Made by a program: the position numbers and the translations under genes. 64,000 nucleotides of DNA, taken from the NCBI GenBank assembly GCA_020829485.1, contig JAIVFU010000013.1:53381-117380 (forward strand), in the 5' to 3' direction. The notes beneath the pieces were generated by a model. The model worked only from the letters and a program-made list of their open reading frames with translations, searched no databases and was not told the origin of the DNA. The DNA is from Nostoc sp. CHAB 5834. GTDB lineage: Bacteria; Cyanobacteriota; Cyanobacteriia; Cyanobacteriales; Nostocaceae. Below are positions 17,676 through 25,611 of the stretch, one piece after another (within the stretch, counting starts at the first letter, position 1; every line of letters begins with the position of its first letter).

Positions 17676-18026
17676 AGGACTTACGCATTGACAAGAAAAC
17701 GCAAATATGCATAAGTTAAAAATCACATCTTTCGTAAGGGCACAGCATTGCTCATACGTGTCAACTTAAGGTAAAAACCATGTCCCGCAAGGAACTTCAG
17801 TAGACTTTAGCTATTAGCCCTGAAATTTATTTCTGGGCGGGCGTGGAAGCCAACAGATAAGCGATTTTTAGCTTAAATTGACACCAATGAGCAAATCTTA
17901 GCCCCTACAGCATGGCCTATTTACGTAGTTTACCGCCGTAGGCATCGCAGGATAATTAAAAAAAGCCTGAAACAACGGATTTTCGTTAATCCACATCACG
18001 ATGCATTTGTACAGTGCGTAAGTCCT
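17676..18026. mobile_element. Composite palindromic element with AGGACTTACGCA ends
   Basis: AGGACTTACGCA at 17676-17687 pairs with TGCGTAAGTCCT at 18015-18026. The flanks AGCTTAT (17669-17675) and AGCTTCT (18027-18033) look like a 7-bp target duplication with one change. Inside, 17748-17894 is a second inverted-repeat element (TTGCTCATACGTGTCAACTT ... versus its partner at 17872-17894). Same family as the element at 22145-22278. Confidence 0.78.
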
Positions 18027-18121
18027 AGCTTCTTGATAAAAATCAATAATTTTACGTATGACAACTTTTTAAACAATTGTCCACTATAGAGTTATGTAAA
18101 TTTGAAAAATGAGTAACAATT

Positions 18122-18514
18122 ATGGCAAGACCAAAACGTAATTCACGTATTCTTGGCAAAGCTGAAACACGTCTAGCAAGCATTAAATCTATCAATTCAA
18201 GTCTAGATGTCGGAGAGGGATTGTCAGTCAATGCTTATACTGTAAAAATCGAAAGCCTGCGACAATCTCTAGAAGCATACAATACCACCCTCTCCACTAT
18301 TGATATCTTGTTAACCCAAATCCTTGAAAATGAAAAACATTTGGCAGATTATTCTGATAAATTTTTGCGTGGTATAGCTTATAAATTTGGTAATAATAGC
18401 TATGAGTATCAGATGGCTGGAGGTACTCGTAAAAGCAATCGCAAGCGTATTGTGCGTCAAAGTGTGGTTTCTGCTCTTGGTCAACCTGCTCCTACTGGTT
18501 TGCAAATCAAATAG
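18122..18514 (+). CDS. Conserved-looking small basic protein, unknown
   Basis: A 130-residue soluble protein. The N-terminus is basic (MARPKRNSRILGKAETRL), the middle is a helical stretch (SLRQSLEAYNTTLSTIDILL, QILENEKHLADYSDKFL), then a well-formed KFGNNSYEYQMAGGTRKSNR segment and a basic tail. I do not recognise a domain. The continuous frame with cyanobacterial codon use and the absence of repeats support coding. It stands alone 200 bp before the Uma2 gene, same strand. Confidence 0.6.
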   Translation: MARPKRNSRILGKAETRLASIKSINSSLDVGEGLSVNAYTVKIESLRQSLEAYNTTLSTIDILLTQILENEKHLADYSDKFLRGIAYKFGNNSYEYQMAGGTRKSNRKRIVRQSVVSALGQPAPTGLQIK

Positions 18515-18711
18515 GATATCGCAGTCTTTAATCATTGAAACGTTGCATTGCAACAAATACAACAGTGAATATGAGAGGCCGGTAGTGTTTGCAAAAACGA
18601 TGATGGGATTATGCGATCGCAATATTTTAACGAAAAGCGATACACTAGGAAAAATCGTGCGATCGCTTAATATAAAAATATCCGCAACGCCCAGCCAACA
18701 GGTGAAAAGCT

Positions 18712-19458
18712 ATGTCAGAAACTATCCTAGCTGCACCAGATATTCAACTCCCACCCACCCAAGCAGAATTACCCTATGATGACGGTATCCCAATGGAAAG
18801 CGCACGCCATAAAGCCCAGATGGACTTGCTCATCGATGCTCTGATACCTTGGTTGGAAGAACGAGAAGATGGGTTTATTGGCGGTAATATGTTCGTTTAC
18901 TACAGTCTGGCGCAGGTGCGAAACAAAGATTTTAAAGGGCCAGACTTTTTTGCTGTGTTGGGAGTCCCCAAAGGAGAACGGCGCAGTTGGGTAGTGTGGG
19001 AAGAGGGAAAAGCACCAGATATAGTTATTGAGTTACTTTCTGACAGCACAGCCCAAGCAGACAAAAACTTAAAAAAGCTGATTTACCAAAATCAAATGCG
19101 TGTACCAGAATATTTTTGGTATGACCCTTTTAATCCTGATGATTTGGCTGGTTTCTCTAATGACAAAGGAGTTTATCAACCCATTGCCGCAAATGCTCAA
19201 AATCAGTTGGTGAGTCAATCTTTAGGGTTAGCATTGCAGCTTTGGCAGGGAAATTATAAAGGTATTAATGCTACTTGGTTACGCTGGGCAATGTCGTTAG
19301 GGGAATTACTGCCAACTCCTGAAGAAAAGGAACGCCAAAGGGCAGACAAGGCAGAATCACAGTTATTACAAACTGCACGCAACTTACTTGAGTCTGGGAT
19401 GACAATCGAACAAGTAGCTAGGTTAACAGGTTTGAATAAATCTGAAATAGAAATGTAG
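18712..19458 (+). CDS. Uma2-family (DUF820) nuclease-like protein
   Basis: A 248-residue PD-(D/E)XK-like protein of the Uma2 family, greatly expanded in cyanobacteria. Visible features: YYSLAQVRNKDFKGPDFFAV (catalytic GPD), WVVWEEGKAPDIVIELLSDS (the IEL-S motif with acidic residue), then KLIYQNQMRVPEYFWYDP. A charged tail with LPTPEEKERQRADKAESQL ends in a short helix-turn-helix-like VARLTGLNKSEIEM. Function of the family is not settled; a nuclease fold is generally accepted. The start ATG at 18712 begins MSETILAAPD. Confidence 0.87.
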   Translation: MSETILAAPDIQLPPTQAELPYDDGIPMESARHKAQMDLLIDALIPWLEEREDGFIGGNMFVYYSLAQVRNKDFKGPDFFAVLGVPKGERRSWVVWEEGKAPDIVIELLSDSTAQADKNLKKLIYQNQMRVPEYFWYDPFNPDDLAGFSNDKGVYQPIAANAQNQLVSQSLGLALQLWQGNYKGINATWLRWAMSLGELLPTPEEKERQRADKAESQLLQTARNLLESGMTIEQVARLTGLNKSEIEM

Positions 19459-19785
19459 AATTCAGGAGTCAGAATGGGCTATGCCCCGCTGCGCTAACAG
19501 AATAGACATCTCCGAAAATGGGCATTGCTGATTGCGGTATGAAAACGATTGTGCATTCCGGTGAAAATCCTTGTAAAGACGTAAAATTTTACGTCTCCAC
19601 ATCCAAAGATATAAAATAGAGTTGAGGCAAAAATGCGTAGGCGCAGCCCGTCGTAGACATCGCCTCAGTAGTTGAAGGTTCCATAGCTTAAAAGCTGGTA
19701 CAAAAGTATATAAAATTTGTAGGCTAGCACAGCTGTGCTAGCCTACAAACGTGGAAACTCGCCACTCAGTACTGCTTGGGCGATT
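19459..19785. other. Spacer with a lone MITE-B end and hairpins
   Basis: The stretch lacks a gene. It holds a single TAGACATCTCC end (19503-19513) without a partner, the palindrome GACGTAAAATTTTACGTC (about 19569-19586) and GCTAGCACAGCTGTGCTAGC (19723-19742), a 20-base perfect palindrome that could terminate transcription of the Uma2 gene or of rpaA. Confidence 0.65.
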
Positions 19786-20529
19786 TCATTCAACGACTGT
19801 TACGGAAGCCCCTTCATTTGCTGGAGGTACACCGGGTAATTCCAGACAGTATCCAGCACCATATACTGTTTTGATATAGCGGGGGTGGCGGGGATCTGGT
19901 TCTAGCTTGGTTCTCAAGTGGCGAATATGGACTCGAATCGTTTCTATGTCATCATCAGGATCGTAGCCCCAAACTTCTCTGAGGATTTCGCTGGGAGAAA
20001 CTGTTTGACCGTGGCGTTGCAATAAGCAGTGAAGTAACTCAAATTCCAAGTGAGTCAATTTCACCGTCTCATTAAACCATATTGCCTCAAATCTTTCGGG
20101 AACGAGGGTTAATGAGCCATAGTTGAGAATTTCACTGTGCTTTGCGGCTTGGGGAATCCGGTCAGTCCGCCGCAAAAGTGCGCGCACCCGCGCTAGCAGT
20201 TCTTCAACTTCAAAAGGCTTGGTGAGGTAGTCATCTGCGCCAGCATTGAAGCCTTCCACCTTGTCCTGAGTTTGGCTCAAAGCCGTCAACATTAACACGG
20301 GAATCTCAGAGGTGCGATCGTCTCGGCGCAGGCGTTGGCAAACGGTAAACCCATCTACTCTGGGCAACATCAAATCGAGCATGATCAAGTCTGGTTGCAG
20401 CTGGAGAGCCAGCGCTTGACCTTTGATGCCGTCTTCAGCTTGACTAACATCGTAGCCAGCCATTTCCAAGTTGACGGCAACTAGTTCTGAAATCGCTGGG
20501 TCATCGTCTATGACAAGAATCCTCGGCAT
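19786..20529 (-). CDS. rpaA: RpaA, OmpR/PhoB-family response regulator
   Basis: A 247-residue two-domain regulator. The receiver domain (1-120) has [20 protein letters not shown] with the acidic cluster, [14 protein letters not shown] with the phosphorylatable Asp and [20 protein letters not shown], then KPF with the conserved Lys. The C-terminal winged helix (about 145-235) contains [20 protein letters not shown] and [20 protein letters not shown], ending [16 protein letters not shown]. The protein closely matches what I remember of RpaA, the output regulator of the KaiABC clock and of phycobilisome-photosystem coupling, and differs from RpaB. A duplicated fragment of its 3' end lies at 17118-17410. 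Confidence 0.88.
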   Translation of the reverse strand: MPRILVIDDDPAISELVAVNLEMAGYDVSQAEDGIKGQALALQLQPDLIMLDLMLPRVDGFTVCQRLRRDDRTSEIPVLMLTALSQTQDKVEGFNAGADDYLTKPFEVEELLARVRALLRRTDRIPQAAKHSEILNYGSLTLVPERFEAIWFNETVKLTHLEFELLHCLLQRHGQTVSPSEILREVWGYDPDDDIETIRVHIRHLRTKLEPDPRHPRYIKTVYGAGYCLELPGVPPANEGASVTVVE

Positions 20530-20684
20530 TCTTAAAAATTATTACTACTTGTTAAGGATAATTAACAACCTTTGATAGATACAAAGATTTTTGAATCGAT
20601 TCTAAAAAAGCTTTAAATCTTACATAAATATTAAGATTAAATGACTGTGAAATCAAGACTCAATTACATGAAACCTTATAGTCT

Positions 20685-21749
20685 ATGATGTGTTATGCTC
20701 CCCCCTACAATCCGTCTTGGTTTTTACAAAACGGTCTAATGATGACTGTGTACACCGCTTTGTGGGGAAAACGTCACTGGCAAAGTACTACTAAAGACCC
20801 AGAACCGTCTTATCACGAGAAAATATTCATTGGTGGCCAAGGTGTGCCAATTTTTGGCTTGGTTGCCATCCCGGAAAATGCTCATAGCACGATTATCGGT
20901 ACTTATGGGATTACTGGGGAGCTAGAGACGGAATGGTTTTTGAGGGTGCTGGGACGTAAGGCTTACGCTCAAGGGTACGCTGTGGTGTTATTTGATTGGC
21001 GTGCCCACGGCAAAACTGCCGAATTGTCCCCGACTCTGACTTCTGATGGTTTGTATGAAGGGGAAGATTTTGTTCGTATCGCTGCTGCTGCTAAGGCAAT
21101 GGGATGTCCTGGGAAATTTTGGTTTACAGGGTATTCTTTAGGAGGGCAATTGGCGTTATGGGCGGTGAAGGTTGCCGGTGAGGTGATTAGGGAGGATGAA
21201 GATTTAGGACTAAAAGATAGCGATATTGGCGGTGGTGTGGTGATTTGTCCGAGTTTGGATTCACAGCGATCGCTATCTTATCTAGTTACAAAGCCCTTTG
21301 GCAGATATTTGGAAGCCGGGATTGCCCAAAATTTAAAAAAACTGGCGTGGCGAATCCATGATGCCCATCCGGGAAGTATTGACCCAGCAGCAATTGAACG
21401 GGCAAATAGTATCTGGGGTTTTGACAATGAACTGGTAATTAACCGATTAGGTTTTCCTTCTGTGGAAGCATATTACCAAGCTAGTAGTGCTTTACAAATA
21501 TTGCCGCAAATCTCAAAACCGACTTTGATTTTATATGCTGCTGATGATCCACTTTTTGACCCAGCTATCATACCAGAATTAGAAGAAGCGTGCGATCGCA
21601 ATCCTGCAATAGATTTGTTACTCACTCAGTACGGCGGCCATGTTGGCTATTTGAGCAGCAAAGAGTGTCAGCGGCAAGTAAACGATTCTGATCCTTGGTG
21701 GGCATGGAATCGGGTTTTACAATGGTTGGAGGAAAAGCGAATAAAGTAG
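20685..21749 (+). CDS. Alpha/beta hydrolase (YheT-like)
   Basis: A 354-residue alpha/beta-hydrolase-fold protein. Strand/turn GTYGITGELETEWFLRVLGR gives the oxyanion region; FTGYSLGGQLALWAVK contains the nucleophile elbow G-Y-S-L-G (Ser about residue 150); LILYAADDPLFDPAIIPE provides the acid and QYGGHVGYL the catalytic His near 325. The His context and PLFD strand resemble the YheT/Eha1 group of esterases. Substrate unknown. The start may be either ATG of the pair at 20685/20688 or the later ATG before TVYTALWGKRHW. It is divergent from rpaA. Confidence 0.85.
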   Translation: MMCYAPPYNPSWFLQNGLMMTVYTALWGKRHWQSTTKDPEPSYHEKIFIGGQGVPIFGLVAIPENAHSTIIGTYGITGELETEWFLRVLGRKAYAQGYAVVLFDWRAHGKTAELSPTLTSDGLYEGEDFVRIAAAAKAMGCPGKFWFTGYSLGGQLALWAVKVAGEVIREDEDLGLKDSDIGGGVVICPSLDSQRSLSYLVTKPFGRYLEAGIAQNLKKLAWRIHDAHPGSIDPAAIERANSIWGFDNELVINRLGFPSVEAYYQASSALQILPQISKPTLILYAADDPLFDPAIIPELEEACDRNPAIDLLLTQYGGHVGYLSSKECQRQVNDSDPWWAWNRVLQWLEEKRIK

Positions 21750-21842
21750 TAGGCAAGACAATGTTTTAGCAGCTAGGATACTCGACGGATGGAGTCGTAT
21801 TGTTTGAAAGTCCAAAATAGAAAAAAGGCGTTGACTAAGAAG

Positions 21843-22010
21843 TTACCACAATATTATTGGTAAACCAGCAATGACAGAAGCAATACCTGTCCAGAGAGTA
21901 AAGCGCTCAATATCTAATTCATCCAAAGCAACGCTCATTTCCTTAATTGCTAATACAAGCGCTGTCAGTAGCAGCACAAAGAAGGCAAGATACTCAAAAT
22001 TATTTATCAT
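21843..22010 (-). CDS. Small two-helix membrane protein (55 aa)
   Basis: A short leftward frame, ATG at 22010-22008 and TAA at 21845-21843. The protein begins MINNFEYLAFFVLLLTALVL, then AIKEMSVALDELDIERFTLW, and ends TGIASVIAGLPIILW: two membrane helices joined by an acidic loop. A rightward open frame over the same bases encodes a serine-rich shadow. The helix-loop-helix pattern is too regular for chance and resembles small cyanobacterial membrane proteins. Function unknown. Confidence 0.6.
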   Translation of the reverse strand: MINNFEYLAFFVLLLTALVLAIKEMSVALDELDIERFTLWTGIASVIAGLPIILW

Positions 22011-22144
22011 TCATCCTCGCTATCTCCACAAAAAAGTAATCCTCATAGGTTTTTAACAAGCTTTGCTAAGGGTTTTTTGTTTCAGATTTAACAATTTAGG
22101 ATAAAAATTATTTACCTTTGAAGATATCTCTATTTCAAATAGCC

Positions 22145-22278
22145 AGGACTTACGCAAAATTATGAAAAAACGAACCGCAAAGGACGCAAAGGAGAGGCAG
22201 CGCGGTCTTGGGGGTTTCCCCCATGAGCGACTGCTGTCACAAAGTAATAAGAGTTTGAGAGAGTTTTGCGTAAGTCCT
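22145..22278. mobile_element. 134-bp MITE with 15-bp ends and 7-bp target duplication
   Basis: AGGACTTACGCAAAA at 22145-22159 is exactly inverted at 22264-22278. AATAGCC flanks both sides (22138-22144, 22279-22285). The interior carries the GAACCGCAAAGGACGCAAAG repeat also found between the hgl genes. Confidence 0.92.
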
Positions 22279-22285
22279 AATAGCC

Positions 22286-22885
22286 AGACTTAATTTATTT
22301 ATGGGGATTTCCCCCCTGCTCCCTGCCCCTTTTCCTCTTTTTGACGGCATGGCTACGCTTACCGCATTGGTCTGGGGCATAGTATAGTAGCGCTAAAGCG
22401 TCAAACCACATCCACCGATAATAATCCTCGTAAGTGAAGTACTCCGGCTTGCTACGCTGAAGCCGGAGCTTCAAAATAACAACCATCATCGTTTCGCGTC
22501 TCATTCGCCGTTGCCACGTTGGGTATATCACAAGGATATTCGGGACTAAACCCGATGATAGCGCAGCGTTAGCGAGTCATCGAGCGTCTGGTCTTACACA
22601 GCGTCTCTACTGGTTGCCCAGTTTTATCTCTTCATAGAGAGAACCCGCGCAGCCGTCCGCCTTCCGCAGACAGTTTTATTACTTTTCCGTACACCTTTGT
22701 ATGGCTTATTTTTACCGTAGGACGTAACCTGTGCGTTCCAGTGACCAAGGTCTTTCCCCCTTTCTCTCGCTCTTAGTCTAGGCAAGCGTTTTACCGCTAC
22801 TGTGGCCGTTTGTTATATGAGTCGAGTGGGTGGGTCAACAACCATTTATATATTACCATAGATGTATCCATTCTGATGATACATT
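22286..22885. other. Non-coding stretch, possible IS605-like end
   Basis: No convincing gene. It is G/C-richer than its surroundings and carries common Nostoc palindromic repeats (GCGCAGCGTTAGCGAGTC near 22561) and hairpin-rich sequence up to the small RHH gene at 22886. Frames here are repeat translations. The leftward open frame at 22295-22531 is low-complexity and basic and is not accepted as a gene. Confidence 0.5.
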
Positions 22886-23059
22886 ATGAAAGAAAGATCC
22901 ATTAGAGTTAGGTTATCGCAAAAACGAAATGACAAGCTTAAGGCTTATGCGAACAGCAAAGAAAAGACAGTTACACAGTTGGTCGAAGATTGGATCGATA
23001 GGTTGCCTAGCCCCAAGATTGACGACTCCTTATCCAACCCACTCCATAAATCTTCCTGA
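22886..23059 (+). CDS. Small ribbon-helix-helix protein (57 aa)
   Basis: Short frame ATG 22886 to TGA 23057-23059. The protein begins MKERSIRVRLSQKRNDKLKA and continues YANSKEKTVTQLVEDWIDRL, with the strand (IRVRLS), helix and helix (TVTQLVEDWIDRL) pattern of CopG/Arc-type DNA-binding proteins. Similar small genes precede IS605-type tnpB genes in cyanobacteria; here no tnpB follows, only about 100 bp of hairpin-rich sequence, so this may be the relic of a deleted element. It could also be an orphan antitoxin. Confidence 0.6.
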   Translation: MKERSIRVRLSQKRNDKLKAYANSKEKTVTQLVEDWIDRLPSPKIDDSLSNPLHKSS

Positions 23060-23184
23060 CGGTTGATATTGGTCGGAGTTGGAATCGTCGCCGTCCGCTC
23101 CCTATCCCCACCCTACTAAGAGTTTACTGGTGGGGACTTCCGCGATACGTTAAACAAAGTACTAGGGTACAACTCCCTTGATTT

Positions 23185-23913
23185 TTGGACTCAATGACCG
23201 CTCATAATCATATTTGGCTAACTGCACCGACAGATTTAACTTTGCAACTGGATGAGATTCATGTCTGGCGTATAGACCTTGACCAACCAGAAGTACAGCT
23301 GCAAAATTTAGCAGCGACTCTTTCCAGTGACGAAATGGCTCGTGCTGAACGGTTCTATTTTCAGGAACATCGGCAGCGTTTCATTGCTGGTCGTGGTATT
23401 CTCCGAACTATATTAGGTCGCTATTTGGGTATCCAGCCCCTACAAGTGCAGTTTAATTATCAACAGCGTGGCAAACCAGTATTAGCAGATACATTTGCCG
23501 ATAGTGGACTGGCGTTTAACTTGTCTCATTCTCAAGAGTTGGCTTTGTGTGCGGTGAATTGTACTGGAGAAATTGGTGTAGACCTAGAATATATTCGCCC
23601 GATGTCTGATCTGGAAGCTCTTGCCAAACGGTTCTTTTTACCGAGAGAATATGAAATGTTGCGATCGCTATCTGCAAACCAACAGCAAGAGGTATTTTTC
23701 CGTTACTGGACTTGTAAGGAAGCTTATTTAAAAGCAACTGGAGACGGACTATCCCAGTTAGAGCAAATTGAAGTATCGTTGACTCCCACAGAACCAGCCA
23801 AGTTACGGGTAACTGAAGACTGGAGTCTTTTTGAACTAGTACCTGCTAACAATTATGTTGCTGCTGTTGCAGTGGCGAATTTAGGCTGGAATTTAAAGTT
23901 TTGGCAGTATTAA
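23185..23913 (+). CDS. hetI: HetI, 4'-phosphopantetheinyl transferase
   Basis: A 242-residue Sfp-type phosphopantetheinyl transferase, which loads the CoA-derived arm onto acyl carrier domains. Landmarks: FIAGRGILRTILGRYLG (CoA binding), GKPVLADTFADSGLAFNLSH (P-x-n-FNLSHS), EIGVDLEYIRPMSDLEALAK (Mg-binding GVDLE) and FFRYWTCKEAYLKATGDGLS (W-T-x-K-E-A). It sits beside the hgl polyketide/fatty-acid genes, transcribed toward them, as hetI does in Anabaena PCC 7120. Its likely substrates are the ACPs of HglE and HglB, and possibly other carrier proteins as well. Confidence 0.93.
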   Translation: MDSMTAHNHIWLTAPTDLTLQLDEIHVWRIDLDQPEVQLQNLAATLSSDEMARAERFYFQEHRQRFIAGRGILRTILGRYLGIQPLQVQFNYQQRGKPVLADTFADSGLAFNLSHSQELALCAVNCTGEIGVDLEYIRPMSDLEALAKRFFLPREYEMLRSLSANQQQEVFFRYWTCKEAYLKATGDGLSQLEQIEVSLTPTEPAKLRVTEDWSLFELVPANNYVAAVAVANLGWNLKFWQY

Positions 23914-23965
23914 TACTTGTCATTTGTCATTTGTCATTAGTTATTCTTCCCCAATGCCCAATGCC

Positions 23966-24769
23966 CTACTTATCCTCCTGCATATTTCGCACAATTTTTG
24001 TCACTAGTTTTCTAGGTACAAATCTGACGCTTTTTGCAAGTAGTTTATTCATAAAACCAGGAATAACAATGGTTTTGCCCTTCATTAAGCCGCGAAAACC
24101 AATTTCGGCTACAGTTTGTGCATCCATCATCCTCTTACCCTTGAGCAACTTCGAGTCAGCCATCCCGGTTCTTTCATGAAAACCAGATTCTGTTGAGCCT
24201 GGGCAAAGAACTGTCACAGTGACACCTGTACCTTCTAATTCATTAGCGATCGCTTCAGAAAAAGATAAAATATAAGCCTTAGTAGCAAAATAAACCGCCA
24301 TCAAAGGCCCTGGTTGAAAGGCAGCAGCCGAGGCGACGTTTAAGATTTTACCTTCACCTTGCTTTATCATCCCCTTCACGAATAGCTTAGTTAAATGGGT
24401 GAGGCACACCAAATTTACCTGTAACATTTCCAGTTCAGTCGCTAAATCTGTTTCGTGAAATAATCCATGTATACCAAATCCAGCATTATTTACCAGCACA
24501 TCAACATTAATATTGGCGAGTTGCAACTCCGTGAAAATTTCTTCAGGAGCAGTTGATATAGATAAATCCTTAACAATAGTTTTGACAAGATTTCCAAATT
24601 GTTTTTGGAATTTATCTGCAATTTCTACTAGCTTTAGCCCGTTTCTGTCTACTAAGACTAGATTGTAATCATGAGTAGCAAAAATACAGGCTAATTCGTA
24701 GCCAATTCCACCGGCTGCCCCAGTAATAAGAGCAGTTTTTTTGCTCTGAATTTGATGTGTTTTGTTCAT
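23966..24769 (-). CDS. Short-chain dehydrogenase in the hetN position
   Basis: A 267-residue classical SDR. The NAD(P) site is TALITGAAGGIGYELACIFA, NNAG occurs in VLVNNAGFGIHGLF, the catalytic Ser and Tyr-Lys are in NVASAAAFQPGPLMAVYFAT and YFATKAY. It lies between hglB and hetI, exactly where hetN lies in Anabaena PCC 7120. However, at the place where HetN carries ERGSGR before IVNIAS, this protein reads KQGEGKILNVAS, and much of the remaining sequence is also unlike the HetN that I recall. It may be a ketoacyl/aldehyde reductase for glycolipid synthesis rather than the patterning inhibitor. The HetN name is therefore not given. Confidence 0.82.
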   Translation of the reverse strand: MNKTHQIQSKKTALITGAAGGIGYELACIFATHDYNLVLVDRNGLKLVEIADKFQKQFGNLVKTIVKDLSISTAPEEIFTELQLANINVDVLVNNAGFGIHGLFHETDLATELEMLQVNLVCLTHLTKLFVKGMIKQGEGKILNVASAAAFQPGPLMAVYFATKAYILSFSEAIANELEGTGVTVTVLCPGSTESGFHERTGMADSKLLKGKRMMDAQTVAEIGFRGLMKGKTIVIPGFMNKLLAKSVRFVPRKLVTKIVRNMQEDK

Positions 24770-25611
24770 GTAAAAATATTGGTGAATTCAACTTGATGAA
24801 GCTGCCTTGCATTTACAGTGGTTCTCGTTCTACAATTAAGTACGCGTAATATTTGAACCGACAATAACTGTCTTGAGTTATTAGCATTTCAAATACTTGT
24901 GTGATGCCTTGGATATATGTAACAAGTCCAAACGTAAATTTAGGACTTATACATCGAATAAGTGGAGCATTAAAGAAGTTTGGTGATTTCAAGCTACTAG
25001 CACTGGCTTTTGATTACTTACAAAAGCCAGCAGTCAAAATCAAACTTTTATGCCCGACATTAACTATTCTATCTTCAATTGCTTCTGTCAAGTGGTGAAT
25101 CCTAAAAATTTACATTATTGAGCATAAAAAAACAGGGCAATTATATTGCCACTGTTGGTATATAAGTTGTTGCTGGCATCTGAAATATTAACTGTTCAGT
25201 AGTACTGAGTTTTAAAAAACATGGACTAAACAAAATTATTTTTTGGGTGTGTTACGGTTTCCTAAACACACCGACAGTATCAAGATAGCGCGTTATGTTC
25301 CTAAGCTTAGAAATCCTCCTAAACCCCCCTTAAAAAGTAATATGGTTCAGTTAAGGCTAGCGGTCTTTGTCAAAGTCATTTTTTTAACGTAGACGCTTCT
25401 CTACGAGACGCTACGCGAACGGCTTCCCGCAGGGTACCGCAGAGGCACAGAGGACACAGAGAAAAGAAAGAGAAAGAAAAAATTGCTTAACTGAACTGTA
25501 TTGCCTTAAAAAGGGGGAGTTTGACTCCAGTTCCCCCCTTTTTAAGGGGGGTTAGGGGGGATCTCTAAGTGCCTAAAAGCACAGCTAAACATTCTACGCA
25601 AGTTGAAATTC
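24770..25611. repeat. 842-bp spacer with a nested pair of palindromic elements
   Basis: No gene is accepted; the 65-residue rightward frame at 24901-25098 has no support. The right half is an outer palindromic element of about 260 bp (CCTAAACCCCCCTTAAAAAG near 25318 pairing with GGGGGGTTAGGGGGGAT near 25545-25561), cut at 25338 by an inner MITE with its own target duplication. Confidence 0.75.
25338..25503. mobile_element. MITE family A, copy 2, nested, with 10-bp target duplication
   Basis: Ends TAATATGGTTCAGTTAAG and CTTAACTGAACTGTATTG, flanked by CCTTAAAAAG on both sides (25328-25337 and 25504-25513). Its interior carries the GAGACGCTACGCGAA repeat type. It interrupts an older palindromic element. 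Confidence 0.9.

Noticed and set aside
22295..22531. A 78-residue leftward basic protein
   Set aside because: Low complexity, in repeat-rich sequence, no family resemblance and no start signal.
23966..24769. Calling the SDR HetN from position alone
   Set aside because: The ERGSGR signature is absent and other segments differ; a positional name would hide the difference.
24901..25098. A 65-residue rightward frame between the SDR gene and hglB
   Set aside because: No ribosome site, no domain, no family, in a repeat-rich gap; chance open frame is more likely.
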